Positions 1 through 8,816 of a stretch of 64,000 nucleotides of DNA are shown one piece after another. Position numbers and translations under genes: made by a program. Position 1 is the stretch's first letter. Every line of letters begins with the position of its first letter. Source of the stretch: Chitinophaga niastensis (GTDB lineage Bacteria > Bacteroidota > Bacteroidia > Chitinophagales > Chitinophagaceae); the NCBI RefSeq assembly GCF_003014755.1, contig NZ_PYAW01000007.1, positions 62,001-126,000 on the forward strand, read 5' to 3'. Below the pieces are notes generated by a model. It was not told the DNA's origin. It was given only the letters and a program-made list of their open reading frames with translations, and searched no databases.

Positions 1-965
1 TAGAAACCATTTTTAGTAAGGTAACATTCTTCCTTATTGGTACCCGATCCTATACGGCCGGCACCATTAATAGTGCCCCGGTAATCACCAAATTTGGTGG
101 TATCCGTCATCAAAGGGAGACGTGGATCAAATATGCCAAAGGTTTTCCCGTTCAATGCATTTATAAAATGTGTACTCAACCAACCATCAAGGGAGTTGTT
201 GGCATTATTGATGGCCACGCCATTCCATGGGCTGAGTGACTGGAAACGCAGTAATTGCGCATCATCCGCATTTCCCGTATAGGCGTTGGCGATAGCTGTC
301 AATACAGCAGTAGGATCATAGTTACTTTTTTTAGTAAGATGATTGAATATACGTGCTTTAACCGCGTAGGCTGTTTTAATCCAGGCGCTGGTAACTCCTC
401 CGTGGATGAGGTCTTTGGATGCATCCAGGTCATACCTGGAGCCGGTTTTGTTCAACTGGGCGATACCATCATCCAGTAACAACAGGCAACGGGTATAAAT
501 GCTGTCATCCGCTGTGTAAGCGGGTTGCAGGATATTTACATTAAATGCCTGTGTGTAAGGCCCGCTCCCCCACAGATCGTTGACCATTTCCAGGTTAATA
601 GCCATCATTACTTCCGCAGCACCTACGTGTTTTGTAGCACCTGCCGCAGTAGCCTGTTCTATCAGGTCATGAATATCCCGCATGTTGTAGTACAGCAACT
701 GCCAGGTGGTACTATAATCCGTTGACTCATAAGTATCCGTAGCACCGTTAGCGTTAGGAGATGCCAGGTATTGTACAAAATAGGAGGTGATATTACTGAC
801 ATGGTATACATTCAACGAAGTATTATAAGTAGTGGTAGCCAGCAATCCATTCATAGGTGGAATGGCCGCCTGATTGGGATTTGTATTAATATCCAGTTCT
901 TTTTTGCAACCGGTTATCCATATCCCCAGCAATGCTATATATATTATGGTGTGTAATCTTTTCAT
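1..965 (-). CDS. SusD/RagB-family nutrient-binding lipoprotein (partial, 3' end outside window)
   Basis: The reading frame is open from the ATG at 963-965 to the window edge, giving at least 321 codons. It starts MKRLHTIIYI and has a lipobox ending in ...WITGC near residue 20, so it is a surface lipoprotein. SusD-like features seen are a short N-terminal NPN turn after the lipid anchor, and aromatic/helical segments resembling the TPR-like SusD fold. The start lies 11 bp downstream of the SusC gene's stop, the usual SusC-SusD order. In this family the protein caps the SusC barrel and binds the glycan or peptide ligand. The substrate cannot be read from the sequence. The C-terminus is missing because the window ends, not because of a mutation. 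Confidence 0.9.
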   Translation of the reverse strand, partial: MKRLHTIIYIALLGIWITGCKKELDINTNPNQAAIPPMNGLLATTTYNTSLNVYHVSNITSYFVQYLASPNANGATDTYESTDYSTTWQLLYYNMRDIHDLIEQATAAGATKHVGAAEVMMAINLEMVNDLWGSGPYTQAFNVNILQPAYTADDSIYTRCLLLLDDGIAQLNKTGSRYDLDASKDLIHGGVTSAWIKTAYAVKARIFNHLTKKSNYDPTAVLTAIANAYTGNADDAQLLRFQSLSPWNGVAINNANNSLDGWLSTHFINALNGKTFGIFDPRLPLMTDTTKFGDYRGTINGAGRIGSGTNKEECYLTKNGF

Positions 966-976
966 GATCGGCAGGT

Positions 977-3900
977 TTAGAAGGTAACATTGAGCGTGGC
1001 GAGAAAACTGCGTGTAGCCGGATACGTGAATCCTGCAAAAGCATCCACATTACTACCCGAATCAAAGGAACTGGATTCCGGATCAAAACCGGTGTATTTA
1101 GTATGCAACCAAATATTGTTTCCGGTGAGCGTAATGCTGGCAGCTGAAATCAAACGGGTACTCTTCAGCATGGCTGACGGCAGCTGGTAAGTAAAGCTAA
1201 CGGTACGCAGCCTTACCCAGGAAGCATCCTCCACAAAATTTTCTGTTACCTTACGATATACATTCCTGTAATAACCGGCACCATAGTTATGCCCATCGGG
1301 AGCCACTGACTGTTGCAGGTATACTTTCTTTGTATTGGGACTACCATCAGCCAGCACACCTGGAATAACCACCTGGTCGAAACGATTATCAGTGATGGCA
1401 GATTCTCCAAAGGCAGCTAAGAAATTGGCCAGCTGGTTATATTTTTTTGGTCCCTGCCGGGTATCAATTAATACAGACAAACTCAAAGGACCATAGTTAA
1501 ATGTGTTGGTGACACTACCTATCCATTTAGGCTGTGAGTTGCCCAGGTATTTCTGCGTGGTATTAATCACCGGGAAACCATCTGCTCCTATTAAAATAGG
1601 TTTGCTGTAATCTATCTGTAAGGGATCTTCTTTGCCGCTGCCGTAATACCGTTTGTAGCTGGTCCCGAAAATGGCCCCTACCGGGTATCCGGGGATATAT
1701 TCCATAGTGGCGGTGGAACCTGAATAGCCAAAGTGCGATGCTACCGGCACCGATGTTAATCCTTTTCCTAAACTAAGTACTTCATTACGATTAGCAGAAT
1801 AGTTAATACGCATATCCCAGCTAAACTGCTTCGTTTGAATTAATGTACCATTGAGCGACAATTCAATGCCCCTGTTGCGGATAGCGCCCACATTGGTATA
1901 AAAATCATCGTAGCCGGTAGTATTGGATAGTTTTAAAGGGATCAGCAAATCAGTACTTTTAGAAGTGTACCAGGAAAAGTCAACGCCTATACGATTATTC
2001 CAGAAACGCAGTTCCGTACCCAATTCAAAAGTGTTGGTAAATTCCGGTTTCAGATTAGGATCACCTAACCGATCGGCCCGGGTCCAACCAATAACGCTGT
2101 TACCTATTGGGCCACCTGGCAATGGTATATAGCCGGAGCCTGTGTTATAAGGTGTGGCATCTTTACCTACCCTGGCCCAGGATGCTCTCAGTTTACCGTA
2201 CGACAAGATGTTTTCAGGCACCTTGAGGTGTTCAGTAAATATGTAGGAGAGACTTACAGAAGGATAAAAGAAAGCGCGATGATTTACCGGCAAAGTAGAG
2301 CTGATGTCTGTTCTGCCAGACAGGCCAAGGTACAGCCAATGATCCCAGGCAAGGGTCCAGTCGCCAAATACACCAACCAGGTAATAATTCTCCAGGTATT
2401 GTTTTGTCACTACTTTTTTAGCATTCTGCAGGATCAGGAGATCAGGAATATCCAGCGTATCTGCTTCTGTGGAAACACGTTTCAGTTTCCTGTCATATAG
2501 ATCATGACCTAATTTCAGATCAGAAGTTAATTTGGAGCCAATGTTGTTTTTAAAGTTGAGTATCAGGGTAGAACTCAGTGCACGCTTATTTAATGAATAT
2601 TCATCTACAAAGCCAAATGAATTGTCGGTACTGGGTACTTCCCCTGCTATTCCTTTAGGCCCCGGTGCAGCGTGCGTTAGCCCACTGTTATAATAATCTG
2701 TTCCTGCCCGATAGAATACATCCAGCCATTTAAATGGGGACCAGGTAAAGTTGACGCTACCGATCACCCTGTTCACATTATCTTCAAAGCGGTTACTATA
2801 CAAGGTATAAATAGGATTATCTGTAGTACCGTAGGTTTGTTGTGTGCCATCCGGTTTAATGTAGTCACGCATATTCCAGCGCGGCGACCAGTAAATCAGT
2901 TGCTCACCGTAGCGGTCTGCATTAGCACGGTTACCGCCTGAGTTGATGTAATTAAGGGAGACGCCCATCTTGAATTTCTCACTGAATGTAACGTTGCCGC
3001 TTACCCGCGCCGAATAGTTTTTATAGTTGCTGAAAGGGATGATACCATTCTGATTGAACTGGGATAACGAGGCCGCATATACGAATTTCTCCGTTCCTCC
3101 TGTGAGTCCCAATGTATTACGAAACTGGCTGCCGGTATTATAGGCCTGGTTGTATTTCTCATATAGTTCGGCGGGGTGTGTTGAATCCAGCTTACGGGCA
3201 TCATCTACTGTGGGGCCCCAGGAGGGCCAGAAGCTCTGGTTATCATAGACACCATTATTCCCCTGTGTATAGCGGTTCTGCACATCCGGTGTTTTGCCTA
3301 CTCTTTCAAATCCTGCAGTAGTGGAGAAATTTAATTTTAAACGACCTGCTTTGCCGGATTTGGTGGTGATGATCACCGCGCCGGTAGCAGCAAGTTGACC
3401 GTATAAAGCTGTGGCGGGTCCGCCCCTCAAAATGGATACACTTTCTATATCATCGGGATTAAGATCAGAAGCGCCATTGCTCATACCCCTGGTTTGTGAG
3501 CCACCCGTAGTATCTGTATCATTGTTGATGATAATACCATCTACTACAAACAAGGGCTGATTGTTTCTGTTGGGATCCAGTGAGTTGATTCCGCGGATGA
3601 TGATACGGGAACCTTGTCCCGGTGCACCGCCCCCGCTGGAGATTTGTACTCCGGCCACTTTCCCTTGCAGTGCGTTCACCACATTGGATTGTTTGGACTG
3701 CATCAGATCCGCACCGCTAACATCCTGCACCGCATAACCCAGTGCACGTTTTTCCTTTTTGATACCCATGGCTGTTACCACGACCTGTTCCAGGTTGCGG
3801 GTATCGGCTTCCAGAGATATATCCAGTGTAGTGCGTCCATTGAGGAATTGCTCCTGCTGCAGGAAACCTATATAACTGAAAATAAGGACCGAATTGGCGG

Positions 3901-4102
3901 CAGGCACTTCCAGGTGATAGGAACCATCCGGACCCGTGGTAGTTCCTTTAACACCACCCTTTACCTGTACGGTAACACCAGGCAGTGCATCCTTGTTGCC
4001 GGCAGCAATAACCCTTCCGTTGATAATGCGTGATTGAGCGAGCAACAAATATGGAAGGAACAGGAAAGCGCCCACTATGGTCATAGTGTAAACAGACTTC
4101 AT
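977..4102 (-). CDS. SusC/RagA-family TonB-linked outer membrane transporter
   Basis: The 1041-aa product has a signal peptide (about 1-22). A carboxypeptidase-regulatory-like domain follows (about 25-105, INGRVIAAGNKDALPGVTVQ). Then come a TonB box-like stretch (VVVTAMG), a plug domain (about 115-230, with RIIIRGINS and PLFVVDGIIINND) and a C-terminal 22-strand barrel ending in the aromatic F of NVTF. Length is typical for SusC. It imports oligomeric substrates across the outer membrane with TonB energy, together with the SusD protein encoded next. No sigma/anti-sigma pair or hybrid sensor lies within the window upstream, so regulation is not visible. No consensus -7 motif was found in the 170 bp upstream. 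Confidence 0.95.
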   Translation of the reverse strand: MKSVYTMTIVGAFLFLPYLLLAQSRIINGRVIAAGNKDALPGVTVQVKGGVKGTTTGPDGSYHLEVPAANSVLIFSYIGFLQQEQFLNGRTTLDISLEADTRNLEQVVVTAMGIKKEKRALGYAVQDVSGADLMQSKQSNVVNALQGKVAGVQISSGGGAPGQGSRIIIRGINSLDPNRNNQPLFVVDGIIINNDTDTTGGSQTRGMSNGASDLNPDDIESVSILRGGPATALYGQLAATGAVIITTKSGKAGRLKLNFSTTAGFERVGKTPDVQNRYTQGNNGVYDNQSFWPSWGPTVDDARKLDSTHPAELYEKYNQAYNTGSQFRNTLGLTGGTEKFVYAASLSQFNQNGIIPFSNYKNYSARVSGNVTFSEKFKMGVSLNYINSGGNRANADRYGEQLIYWSPRWNMRDYIKPDGTQQTYGTTDNPIYTLYSNRFEDNVNRVIGSVNFTWSPFKWLDVFYRAGTDYYNSGLTHAAPGPKGIAGEVPSTDNSFGFVDEYSLNKRALSSTLILNFKNNIGSKLTSDLKLGHDLYDRKLKRVSTEADTLDIPDLLILQNAKKVVTKQYLENYYLVGVFGDWTLAWDHWLYLGLSGRTDISSTLPVNHRAFFYPSVSLSYIFTEHLKVPENILSYGKLRASWARVGKDATPYNTGSGYIPLPGGPIGNSVIGWTRADRLGDPNLKPEFTNTFELGTELRFWNNRIGVDFSWYTSKSTDLLIPLKLSNTTGYDDFYTNVGAIRNRGIELSLNGTLIQTKQFSWDMRINYSANRNEVLSLGKGLTSVPVASHFGYSGSTATMEYIPGYPVGAIFGTSYKRYYGSGKEDPLQIDYSKPILIGADGFPVINTTQKYLGNSQPKWIGSVTNTFNYGPLSLSVLIDTRQGPKKYNQLANFLAAFGESAITDNRFDQVVIPGVLADGSPNTKKVYLQQSVAPDGHNYGAGYYRNVYRKVTENFVEDASWVRLRTVSFTYQLPSAMLKSTRLISAASITLTGNNIWLHTKYTGFDPESSSFDSGSNVDAFAGFTYPATRSFLATLNVTF

Positions 4103-4149
4103 AGCGTTAGATTTTGGTTATTAAGTTTCGAAATAAATATACTGCAAAA

Positions 4150-4280
4150 AGCATTTAGTAGATAGCTTTTAGTAGTTGACTTTTAGTGCTTGATAAAAAT
4201 GCAGCGGAGGTAAAGTATGATGATCATACTTTACCTCCGCTGCATTTTTTGCTAAGAGCTAAGGGCTAAAAGCTAACTAC
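4150..4280. repeat. TTAGCTTTTAG-type imperfect inverted repeat around a stop codon
   Basis: Copies of an AGCTTTTAG-like unit lie at about 4153-4190, and their reverse complement (GCTAAAAGCTAA) lies at about 4252-4278. They bracket the terminator hairpin. On the minus strand the TAG stop codon of the PH-domain gene (4273-4275) is itself the first TAG of the repeat. Similar units occur at 53633-53730 and 56189-56257. Confidence 0.55.
4195..4249 (-). terminator. Strong hairpin terminator downstream of the PH-domain gene
   Basis: Two perfectly complementary 27-nt arms (4195-4221 and 4223-4249) are separated by one base, which in practice gives a long stem with a small loop. A T run follows on the minus strand, fitting intrinsic termination for the gene ending at 4273. 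TTAGCTTTTAG-type repeats flank it on both sides. Confidence 0.75.
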
Positions 4281-4779
4281 TTTGTTCGACCACGTTAATG
4301 ATCTTATTGACGCTTTTCACAAAATCATCTGCTTCGGATGGACTGATAATCCATTTCTTATTATAGGATTCAATCAATACCAGGTTTTCGCGGTTGGTAC
4401 ACCAGCGTTCATACTTGCCTATTTCGCTGGAGCGGTAAGTACCCAGGTAGCCGAATACACCACCAACGGCCAGTAAACGGGAGCTGCTGCCCAGCTCTTC
4501 TTCTGTAATGCTGCGCAACCTTACAACATCCTGCAAACTGATGCTGATACTCACCAGGGGGCGCTTAATCAGGATTTCTGTTGCCGTAATAGTATAATAC
4601 TGCGGACTTAAACACCAGGCTATCAGGATCGCGGGAACCAGGATAAACAACATGGTGGTAGTAACAGTAGCATCATGGGAGATATCGGTGATCTGTCTGA
4701 ATGAAATGACGAGTGTGAGAATGATGATCAGATTTGTAACAATCTTTGAGTTATCATCCAGTGTGGCTGCATATCGCAT
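4273..4779 (-). CDS. Small membrane protein with bacterial PH-like domain
   Basis: The 168-aa product has two transmembrane segments (about 13-30 and 42-58) followed by a soluble domain. That domain's pattern (YYTIT..EILIKRP, I.LQDVVRLR, VFGYLGTY, WIISP.EADDFV) resembles bacterial PH domains common in Bacteroidota. No enzymatic motif is visible and the function is unknown. The start at 4779 fits an N-terminus that runs straight into the first membrane helix. The gap to the next gene upstream (4824-5123) is 44 bp, so the two may be co-transcribed. Confidence 0.65.
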   Translation of the reverse strand: MRYAATLDDNSKIVTNLIIILTLVISFRQITDISHDATVTTTMLFILVPAILIAWCLSPQYYTITATEILIKRPLVSISISLQDVVRLRSITEEELGSSSRLLAVGGVFGYLGTYRSSEIGKYERWCTNRENLVLIESYNKKWIISPSEADDFVKSVNKIINVVEQSS

Positions 4780-4823
4780 AAGCTCCTATCGTTTATTTCG
4801 AAAAGTAAGATAATAAAATTTAA

Positions 4824-5123
4824 CTATATGGTGTCGTACTTTCCGGTTTTTTCTTCTATGGTTACATCCTGGTCTTTTCTTATCTGCATTTTTATATACA
4901 CTAATAACTGGGATGCACCGGCTTTAAAACACACTTCCTGGGTTTGACGTACTACTTCCATGAGCTCTTCGTAGGTTCCTTCCATCACTGTTTCGAAGGG
5001 GCATACCCTGTATTTTACACCGGATGCTTTGATCACTGCAATGGCTTCATCTACTACCGCATATACCTGCTCAGAAGGCACAGAAGGGATGATTTGGAGG
5101 GCTAAATTTATCTTCTTACTCAT
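4824..5123 (-). CDS. Thiamine-binding protein, MTH1187/YkoF family
   Basis: The 99-aa product matches the small ferredoxin-like thiamine-binding family (DUF77/MTH1187, YkoF): INLALQIIPSVPSEQVYAVVDEAI, VKYRVCPFETVMEGTYEELMEVV and a C-terminal KTGKYDTI. Members form tetramers and bind thiamine or its hydroxymethylpyrimidine part. No enzyme or transporter partner lies next to it, so a buffering or carrier role is inferred. No TPP riboswitch was found in the 190 bp upstream. A TAnnTTTG motif and a 12-bp inverted repeat lie there instead. Confidence 0.85.
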   Translation of the reverse strand: MSKKINLALQIIPSVPSEQVYAVVDEAIAVIKASGVKYRVCPFETVMEGTYEELMEVVRQTQEVCFKAGASQLLVYIKMQIRKDQDVTIEEKTGKYDTI

Positions 5124-5164
5124 CTTTTATAGATTTCATAAATTACTGGTTACTAATATTTTCT

Positions 5165-5199
5165 GAAGTTTATTTATTATGTTTATTTAAATAAACTTC
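5165..5199. repeat. AT-rich 12-bp inverted repeat in the leader of the thiamine-binding gene
   Basis: The arms GAAGTTTATTTA (5165-5176) and TAAATAAACTTC (5188-5199) are perfectly complementary with an 11-nt spacer. They sit just downstream of the predicted -7 element, near the likely transcription start. An operator or 5'-UTR hairpin is possible; neither is shown. Confidence 0.45.
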
Positions 5200-5202
5200 A
5201 TT

Positions 5203-5210
5203 CAAATTTA
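5203..5210 (-). promoter_or_regulatory. Candidate Bacteroidota -7 element for the thiamine-binding gene
   Basis: The minus strand reads TAAATTTG, matching TAnnTTTG, about 80 bp upstream of the start codon. No TTTG-like -33 element is seen at the usual 19-21-nt spacing, so support is partial. Confidence 0.4.
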
Positions 5211-5313
5211 CTGTTAAAATTTTGTAAGCTGTATTAAAGCGATTTTTAGTTTAAAGTAACCCTATAATTATCCATCACATCTATCTAAAAATCAACTATA
5301 TAAATACTATATT

Positions 5314-6843
5314 TTATAATTTATCCTGGGGATTTTTCACTACCTGGTATAAGTCATGTCGTATGTCTTTCAGGGTTTGTACACTCCCAAAAGCATGTAA
5401 TTCTTTCAACAATACCAGGTCCACATCTGCGATCACTACCATCTCGGTATTGGGAGTTGACTCAGCTTTGATACCTGTTACCGGGAAGGCAAAATCGGAA
5501 GGTGTGAATACACAGGATTGTGCATATTGCAAATCCATATTGTTTACTTTTGGCAGGTTACCAATGCAACCGGCAATAGCTACATAGCACTCATTTTCAA
5601 CCGCACGGGCCTGCGCGCAAAAACGAACCCGGTTATAAGCATGCTGCGTATCCGTCATAAATGGTACAAACAGGATCTGCATACCCTGCTGGGCCAAAAT
5701 GCGGGATGGCTCCGGAAACTCCACATCATAACAAATCTGAATACCTATCTTGCCACAATCGGTATCAAACACTTTGATTTCATTACCGCCTTTAATTCCC
5801 CAGGCAGATACTTCACCCGGAGTAGGATGTATTTTGATGTACTGCTCGTAGGTACCATCACGACGGCACAGATAGGAAATATTGTATAGCACTTCATCAA
5901 TGACGATGGGCATACTACCTGAGATAATATTTACATTATAAGCTACTGCATGTTGCTGAAATACCTTCCTTAGCTGCTCCGTATACCTGGCCACACCACG
6001 GATAGCTCCCGCAGGGTCCATCTGGTTAAACTCCTTCATCAGTGGCGCATTAAACAATTCGGGGAACACTACAAAGTCGGACCCGTAATCACTCACCGCA
6101 TCAATAAAGTACTCCACCTGCTGCAGAAAGCCATCGAGGCTGCCGTAATCCCTCATCTGCCACTGTACCAGTCCTATACGTACCGTAGACTTATTATAAC
6201 GAATGGTATCCAGGTCCTTTTCGTAGTAGATATTAAACCACTGCAACAAAGTAGCAAAGCCTTTGGAGGCTTCGTCGTTGGGCAGGTAATTTTTCAGGAT
6301 CTTCTTTACCAGGAAATCGTTGGAGAACTGAAACGTTAAAGTAGGATCATAGATCTCTCTGTCCTGTACTTTTTCAATGTATTCTCTGGGCGACATTTTA
6401 TCCGAAAACTTTTCATAGTTAGGGATTCGTCCGCCGGCAATAATACCCTGCAGGTTCAATTGTTCACAGAGATTTTTGCGGGCATCGTACAGCCGGCGCG
6501 CCAGGCGCTTACCACGAAAATCAGGATGCACAAACACTTCGATACCATACAAAACATCTCCTTTAGGGTCATGTGTACTGAAAGTATAATAGCCGGTGAT
6601 CTGCTCGTAGGTATGATTATCACCAAATTTCTCATAGTCAACAATAATCGACAGGGCGCAGCCCACCACTTTGTCATTCATTGTCACGGCGATCTGTCCT
6701 TCCGGAAAAAGTTTGATCAACCGCTGGATAGTAGGCTCCCGCCAATAGCTCCCGGCCATGTCTGCATATGCCGACACCATGGACTCTTTCAGATCCAGGT
6801 AGTCCTCTACAGTAAGCTTTCTGATTTCTACAGTTTCTGACAT
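5314..6843 (-). CDS. GNAT acetyltransferase - carbon-nitrogen hydrolase (nitrilase) fusion
   Basis: The 509-aa product is a two-domain protein. Residues 1-200 are a GNAT fold with the acetyl-CoA loop around 105-120 (HPDFRGKRLARRLYDAR). Residues 221-500 are a nitrilase-superfamily domain with the complete Glu262-Lys337-Cys371 triad (FPELFN, YIKIHP, IQICYDVEFPEP). Both halves therefore look active. The pairing is a known architecture, but the substrate is not assigned. The hydrolase half resembles amidases acting on small amides. It stands alone between convergent and divergent neighbours. The gap to the divergent glycosyltransferase is 160 bp. Confidence 0.9.
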   Translation of the reverse strand: MSETVEIRKLTVEDYLDLKESMVSAYADMAGSYWREPTIQRLIKLFPEGQIAVTMNDKVVGCALSIIVDYEKFGDNHTYEQITGYYTFSTHDPKGDVLYGIEVFVHPDFRGKRLARRLYDARKNLCEQLNLQGIIAGGRIPNYEKFSDKMSPREYIEKVQDREIYDPTLTFQFSNDFLVKKILKNYLPNDEASKGFATLLQWFNIYYEKDLDTIRYNKSTVRIGLVQWQMRDYGSLDGFLQQVEYFIDAVSDYGSDFVVFPELFNAPLMKEFNQMDPAGAIRGVARYTEQLRKVFQQHAVAYNVNIISGSMPIVIDEVLYNISYLCRRDGTYEQYIKIHPTPGEVSAWGIKGGNEIKVFDTDCGKIGIQICYDVEFPEPSRILAQQGMQILFVPFMTDTQHAYNRVRFCAQARAVENECYVAIAGCIGNLPKVNNMDLQYAQSCVFTPSDFAFPVTGIKAESTPNTEMVVIADVDLVLLKELHAFGSVQTLKDIRHDLYQVVKNPQDKL

Positions 6844-6895
6844 ATAATGATCTGATTATTCGGCAGTTAAATTAACTCTTTTCGCGCTAATAAAG

Positions 6896-6903
6896 TATAT
6901 TTG
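6896..6903 (+). promoter_or_regulatory. Candidate -7 element for the 7004 glycosyltransferase
   Basis: TATATTTG matches TAnnTTTG and lies 100 bp upstream of the glycosyltransferase start. The -33 element is weak, so this is a modest prediction. Confidence 0.35.
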
Positions 6904-7003
6904 TAATAGCAACAGTATTTTATTTACTTTACACTTCCGACTGATTTTACCCATCTTCTTCTGGAACAACCACCAAATATTATTCAACCTACTGATCATT
7001 ATT

Positions 7004-8212
7004 ATGTCTGTTTATAACCGGGATATTGTTATCGTGGGCCTTCAGCCCTGGTACACAAAAATTGGCAGCAACTGTAAAAATATTGCGCTGGAATTTGCAC
7101 GACATAACCGGGTGTTGTATGTTAATTCGCCACTCGACCGGCGTACTATTATAAAAGAGAAAGATGATCCGCATGTTCAGTATCAGCTGAAAGCACTGGA
7201 AGGCAAAGAGAAAACCGTGGTGCAGGTAGAGGACAATCTCTGGAACCTTTACCCCGCTACCATTCTGGAATCTATCAACTGGATACCTTCTACCACCGTT
7301 TTTTCCTGGCTGAACCGTCGCAACAACCGCCGGTTTGCCAACAGTATAGCAGCAGCCATCCGGGAAATGAATTTTAAGGATGTGATCCTGTTTAATGACA
7401 ACGATATATTCAGGGGATATTACCTGAAAGAATTTCTTAAGCCGGCCAGTTATGTGTATTATAGCCGGGATTATTTACTGGGAGTAGATTACTGGAGGAA
7501 GCATGGTAAAATCCTTGAGCCCAGGCATATCGCCAAAGCAGATGTAGCTGTAGCCAATTCTCTTTACCTCGCGGAGATGCTGCAACAATATAATCCCAAT
7601 AGTTTTTATGTAGGTCAGGGTTGTGATTTAAGACTCTTTGATCCAACAGTGCAACGTGAGCGGCCGGCAGATCTTCCTGAAGGCAACCGTCCGCTGATCG
7701 GCTATGTAGGTGCATTGAACACCCTCCGGCTGGACATTACTATATTGCAGGCAATAGCCACCGCGCATCCGGAATGGCAACTGGTGTTGGTGGGTCCGGA
7801 AGATGATGCTTTCAGGGAATCGTCATTACATCAGCTTCCCAATGTGTATTTTCCAGGTAAAAAAGACATGCAGCTGCTACCTGCATACATCCAGGCATTT
7901 GATGTGTGTTTAAATCCGCAGGTGGTTAACGAGGTTACAGCAGGTAACTATCCGTTAAAAATAGATGAGTACCTGGCCATGGGTAAACCGGTAGTAGCAA
8001 CAGCTACGCAAACCATGGAATTATTCCGGGGTCATGTATACCTTGCCACTTCCGCTGCCGGATATATTCCGTTGATAGAAGAAGCACTACGTGATCATAC
8101 CCCGGTTTTAGCTCAGCAGCGTATCCGGTTTGCCGGTGAACATACCTGGGAAAATTCGGTTGCCGCCATTTATAAAGCTATTCTTACATCACCCCATCGT
8201 CATGAGTTTTAA
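7004..8212 (+). CDS. Glycosyltransferase (GT-B fold, TuaH-like)
   Basis: The 402-aa cytosolic product has a GT-B layout. The N-terminal half (IVIVGLQPWYTKIGSNCKNIALEFA) positions the acceptor. The C-terminal half carries the donor-site pattern (GYVGALNTLRLDI, LVLVGPE, NVYFPGKKD, PLKIDEYLAMGKPVVATAT). It likely adds one sugar to the EPS repeat unit. Its stop overlaps the next gene's start by 11 bp, so the acyltransferase is translationally coupled to it. It heads the leftmost two-gene EPS operon. The donor sugar cannot be deduced. Confidence 0.85.
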   Translation: MSVYNRDIVIVGLQPWYTKIGSNCKNIALEFARHNRVLYVNSPLDRRTIIKEKDDPHVQYQLKALEGKEKTVVQVEDNLWNLYPATILESINWIPSTTVFSWLNRRNNRRFANSIAAAIREMNFKDVILFNDNDIFRGYYLKEFLKPASYVYYSRDYLLGVDYWRKHGKILEPRHIAKADVAVANSLYLAEMLQQYNPNSFYVGQGCDLRLFDPTVQRERPADLPEGNRPLIGYVGALNTLRLDITILQAIATAHPEWQLVLVGPEDDAFRESSLHQLPNVYFPGKKDMQLLPAYIQAFDVCLNPQVVNEVTAGNYPLKIDEYLAMGKPVVATATQTMELFRGHVYLATSAAGYIPLIEEALRDHTPVLAQQRIRFAGEHTWENSVAAIYKAILTSPHRHEF

Positions 8213-8816
8213 AGATAAAATAAAACAGAGCCCCAGGCTTAAACAACTTGTTTTGTATATGCTGATGCCCCGGAATCAGGCCAGACCACGTACCTGGGTG
8301 CGATGGCTGGTGAATCCTTTCCTACATAAAAAAGGTAAAGGTGCCCTTATACGCCGCCGTACACGTATGGATGTATTACCTTTTAATTCGTTTAGTCTTG
8401 GCCGTTACTCCACCATCGAAGACTTTGCCACTATAAATAATGGTATGGGGGCGGTAACAATTGGTGATAATGTAAGGGTGGGTATTGGCAATGTGCTGAT
8501 AGGTCCGGTAACGATAGGTAATAATGTGATCATGGCGCAGCATGTGGTATTGTCCGGGTTGAACCATGGCTACACGGATCCTGATGTCCCTGTTTCCCTG
8601 CAACCCTGCAGTATTGCTGCCATCCAGGTGGATGACGATTGCTGGATAGGAGCCAACAGTGTTATCACTGCGGGCGTACATATTGGCAAACATGCGGTAG
8701 TGGCTGGCGGCAGCGTAGTAACAAAAGACGTACCCGCCTATAGTGTGGTAGCGGGCAACCCCGCCCGTGTAATCCGGCAATACCAGGCAGCCACTGGAAA
8801 ATGGGAAAAACCTTAG
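8202..8816 (+). CDS. Left-handed beta-helix (hexapeptide) acyltransferase
   Basis: I chose the ATG at 8202, giving 204 aa (MSFKDKIKQSPRLKQ). The longer upstream reading would run 80 bp into the preceding glycosyltransferase. The protein has repeated [LIV]-G-x4 hexapeptides (ISIGDNVRVGIGNVLIGPVTIGNNV-like turns), a His in LSGLNHGY as the probable catalytic base, and the terminal SVVAGNPARVIR typical of the CysE/LacA/WbbJ family. It probably acetylates a sugar in the EPS repeat. Its TAG stop (8814-8816) overlaps the stop of the convergent gene by 3-4 bp, leaving no room for a terminator. Confidence 0.88.
   Translation: MSFKDKIKQSPRLKQLVLYMLMPRNQARPRTWVRWLVNPFLHKKGKGALIRRRTRMDVLPFNSFSLGRYSTIEDFATINNGMGAVTIGDNVRVGIGNVLIGPVTIGNNVIMAQHVVLSGLNHGYTDPDVPVSLQPCSIAAIQVDDDCWIGANSVITAGVHIGKHAVVAGGSVVTKDVPAYSVVAGNPARVIRQYQAATGKWEKP

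Noticed and set aside
5124..5313. TPP riboswitch upstream of the thiamine-binding gene
   Set aside because: I found no thi-box core (CTGAGA-type) on the minus strand.
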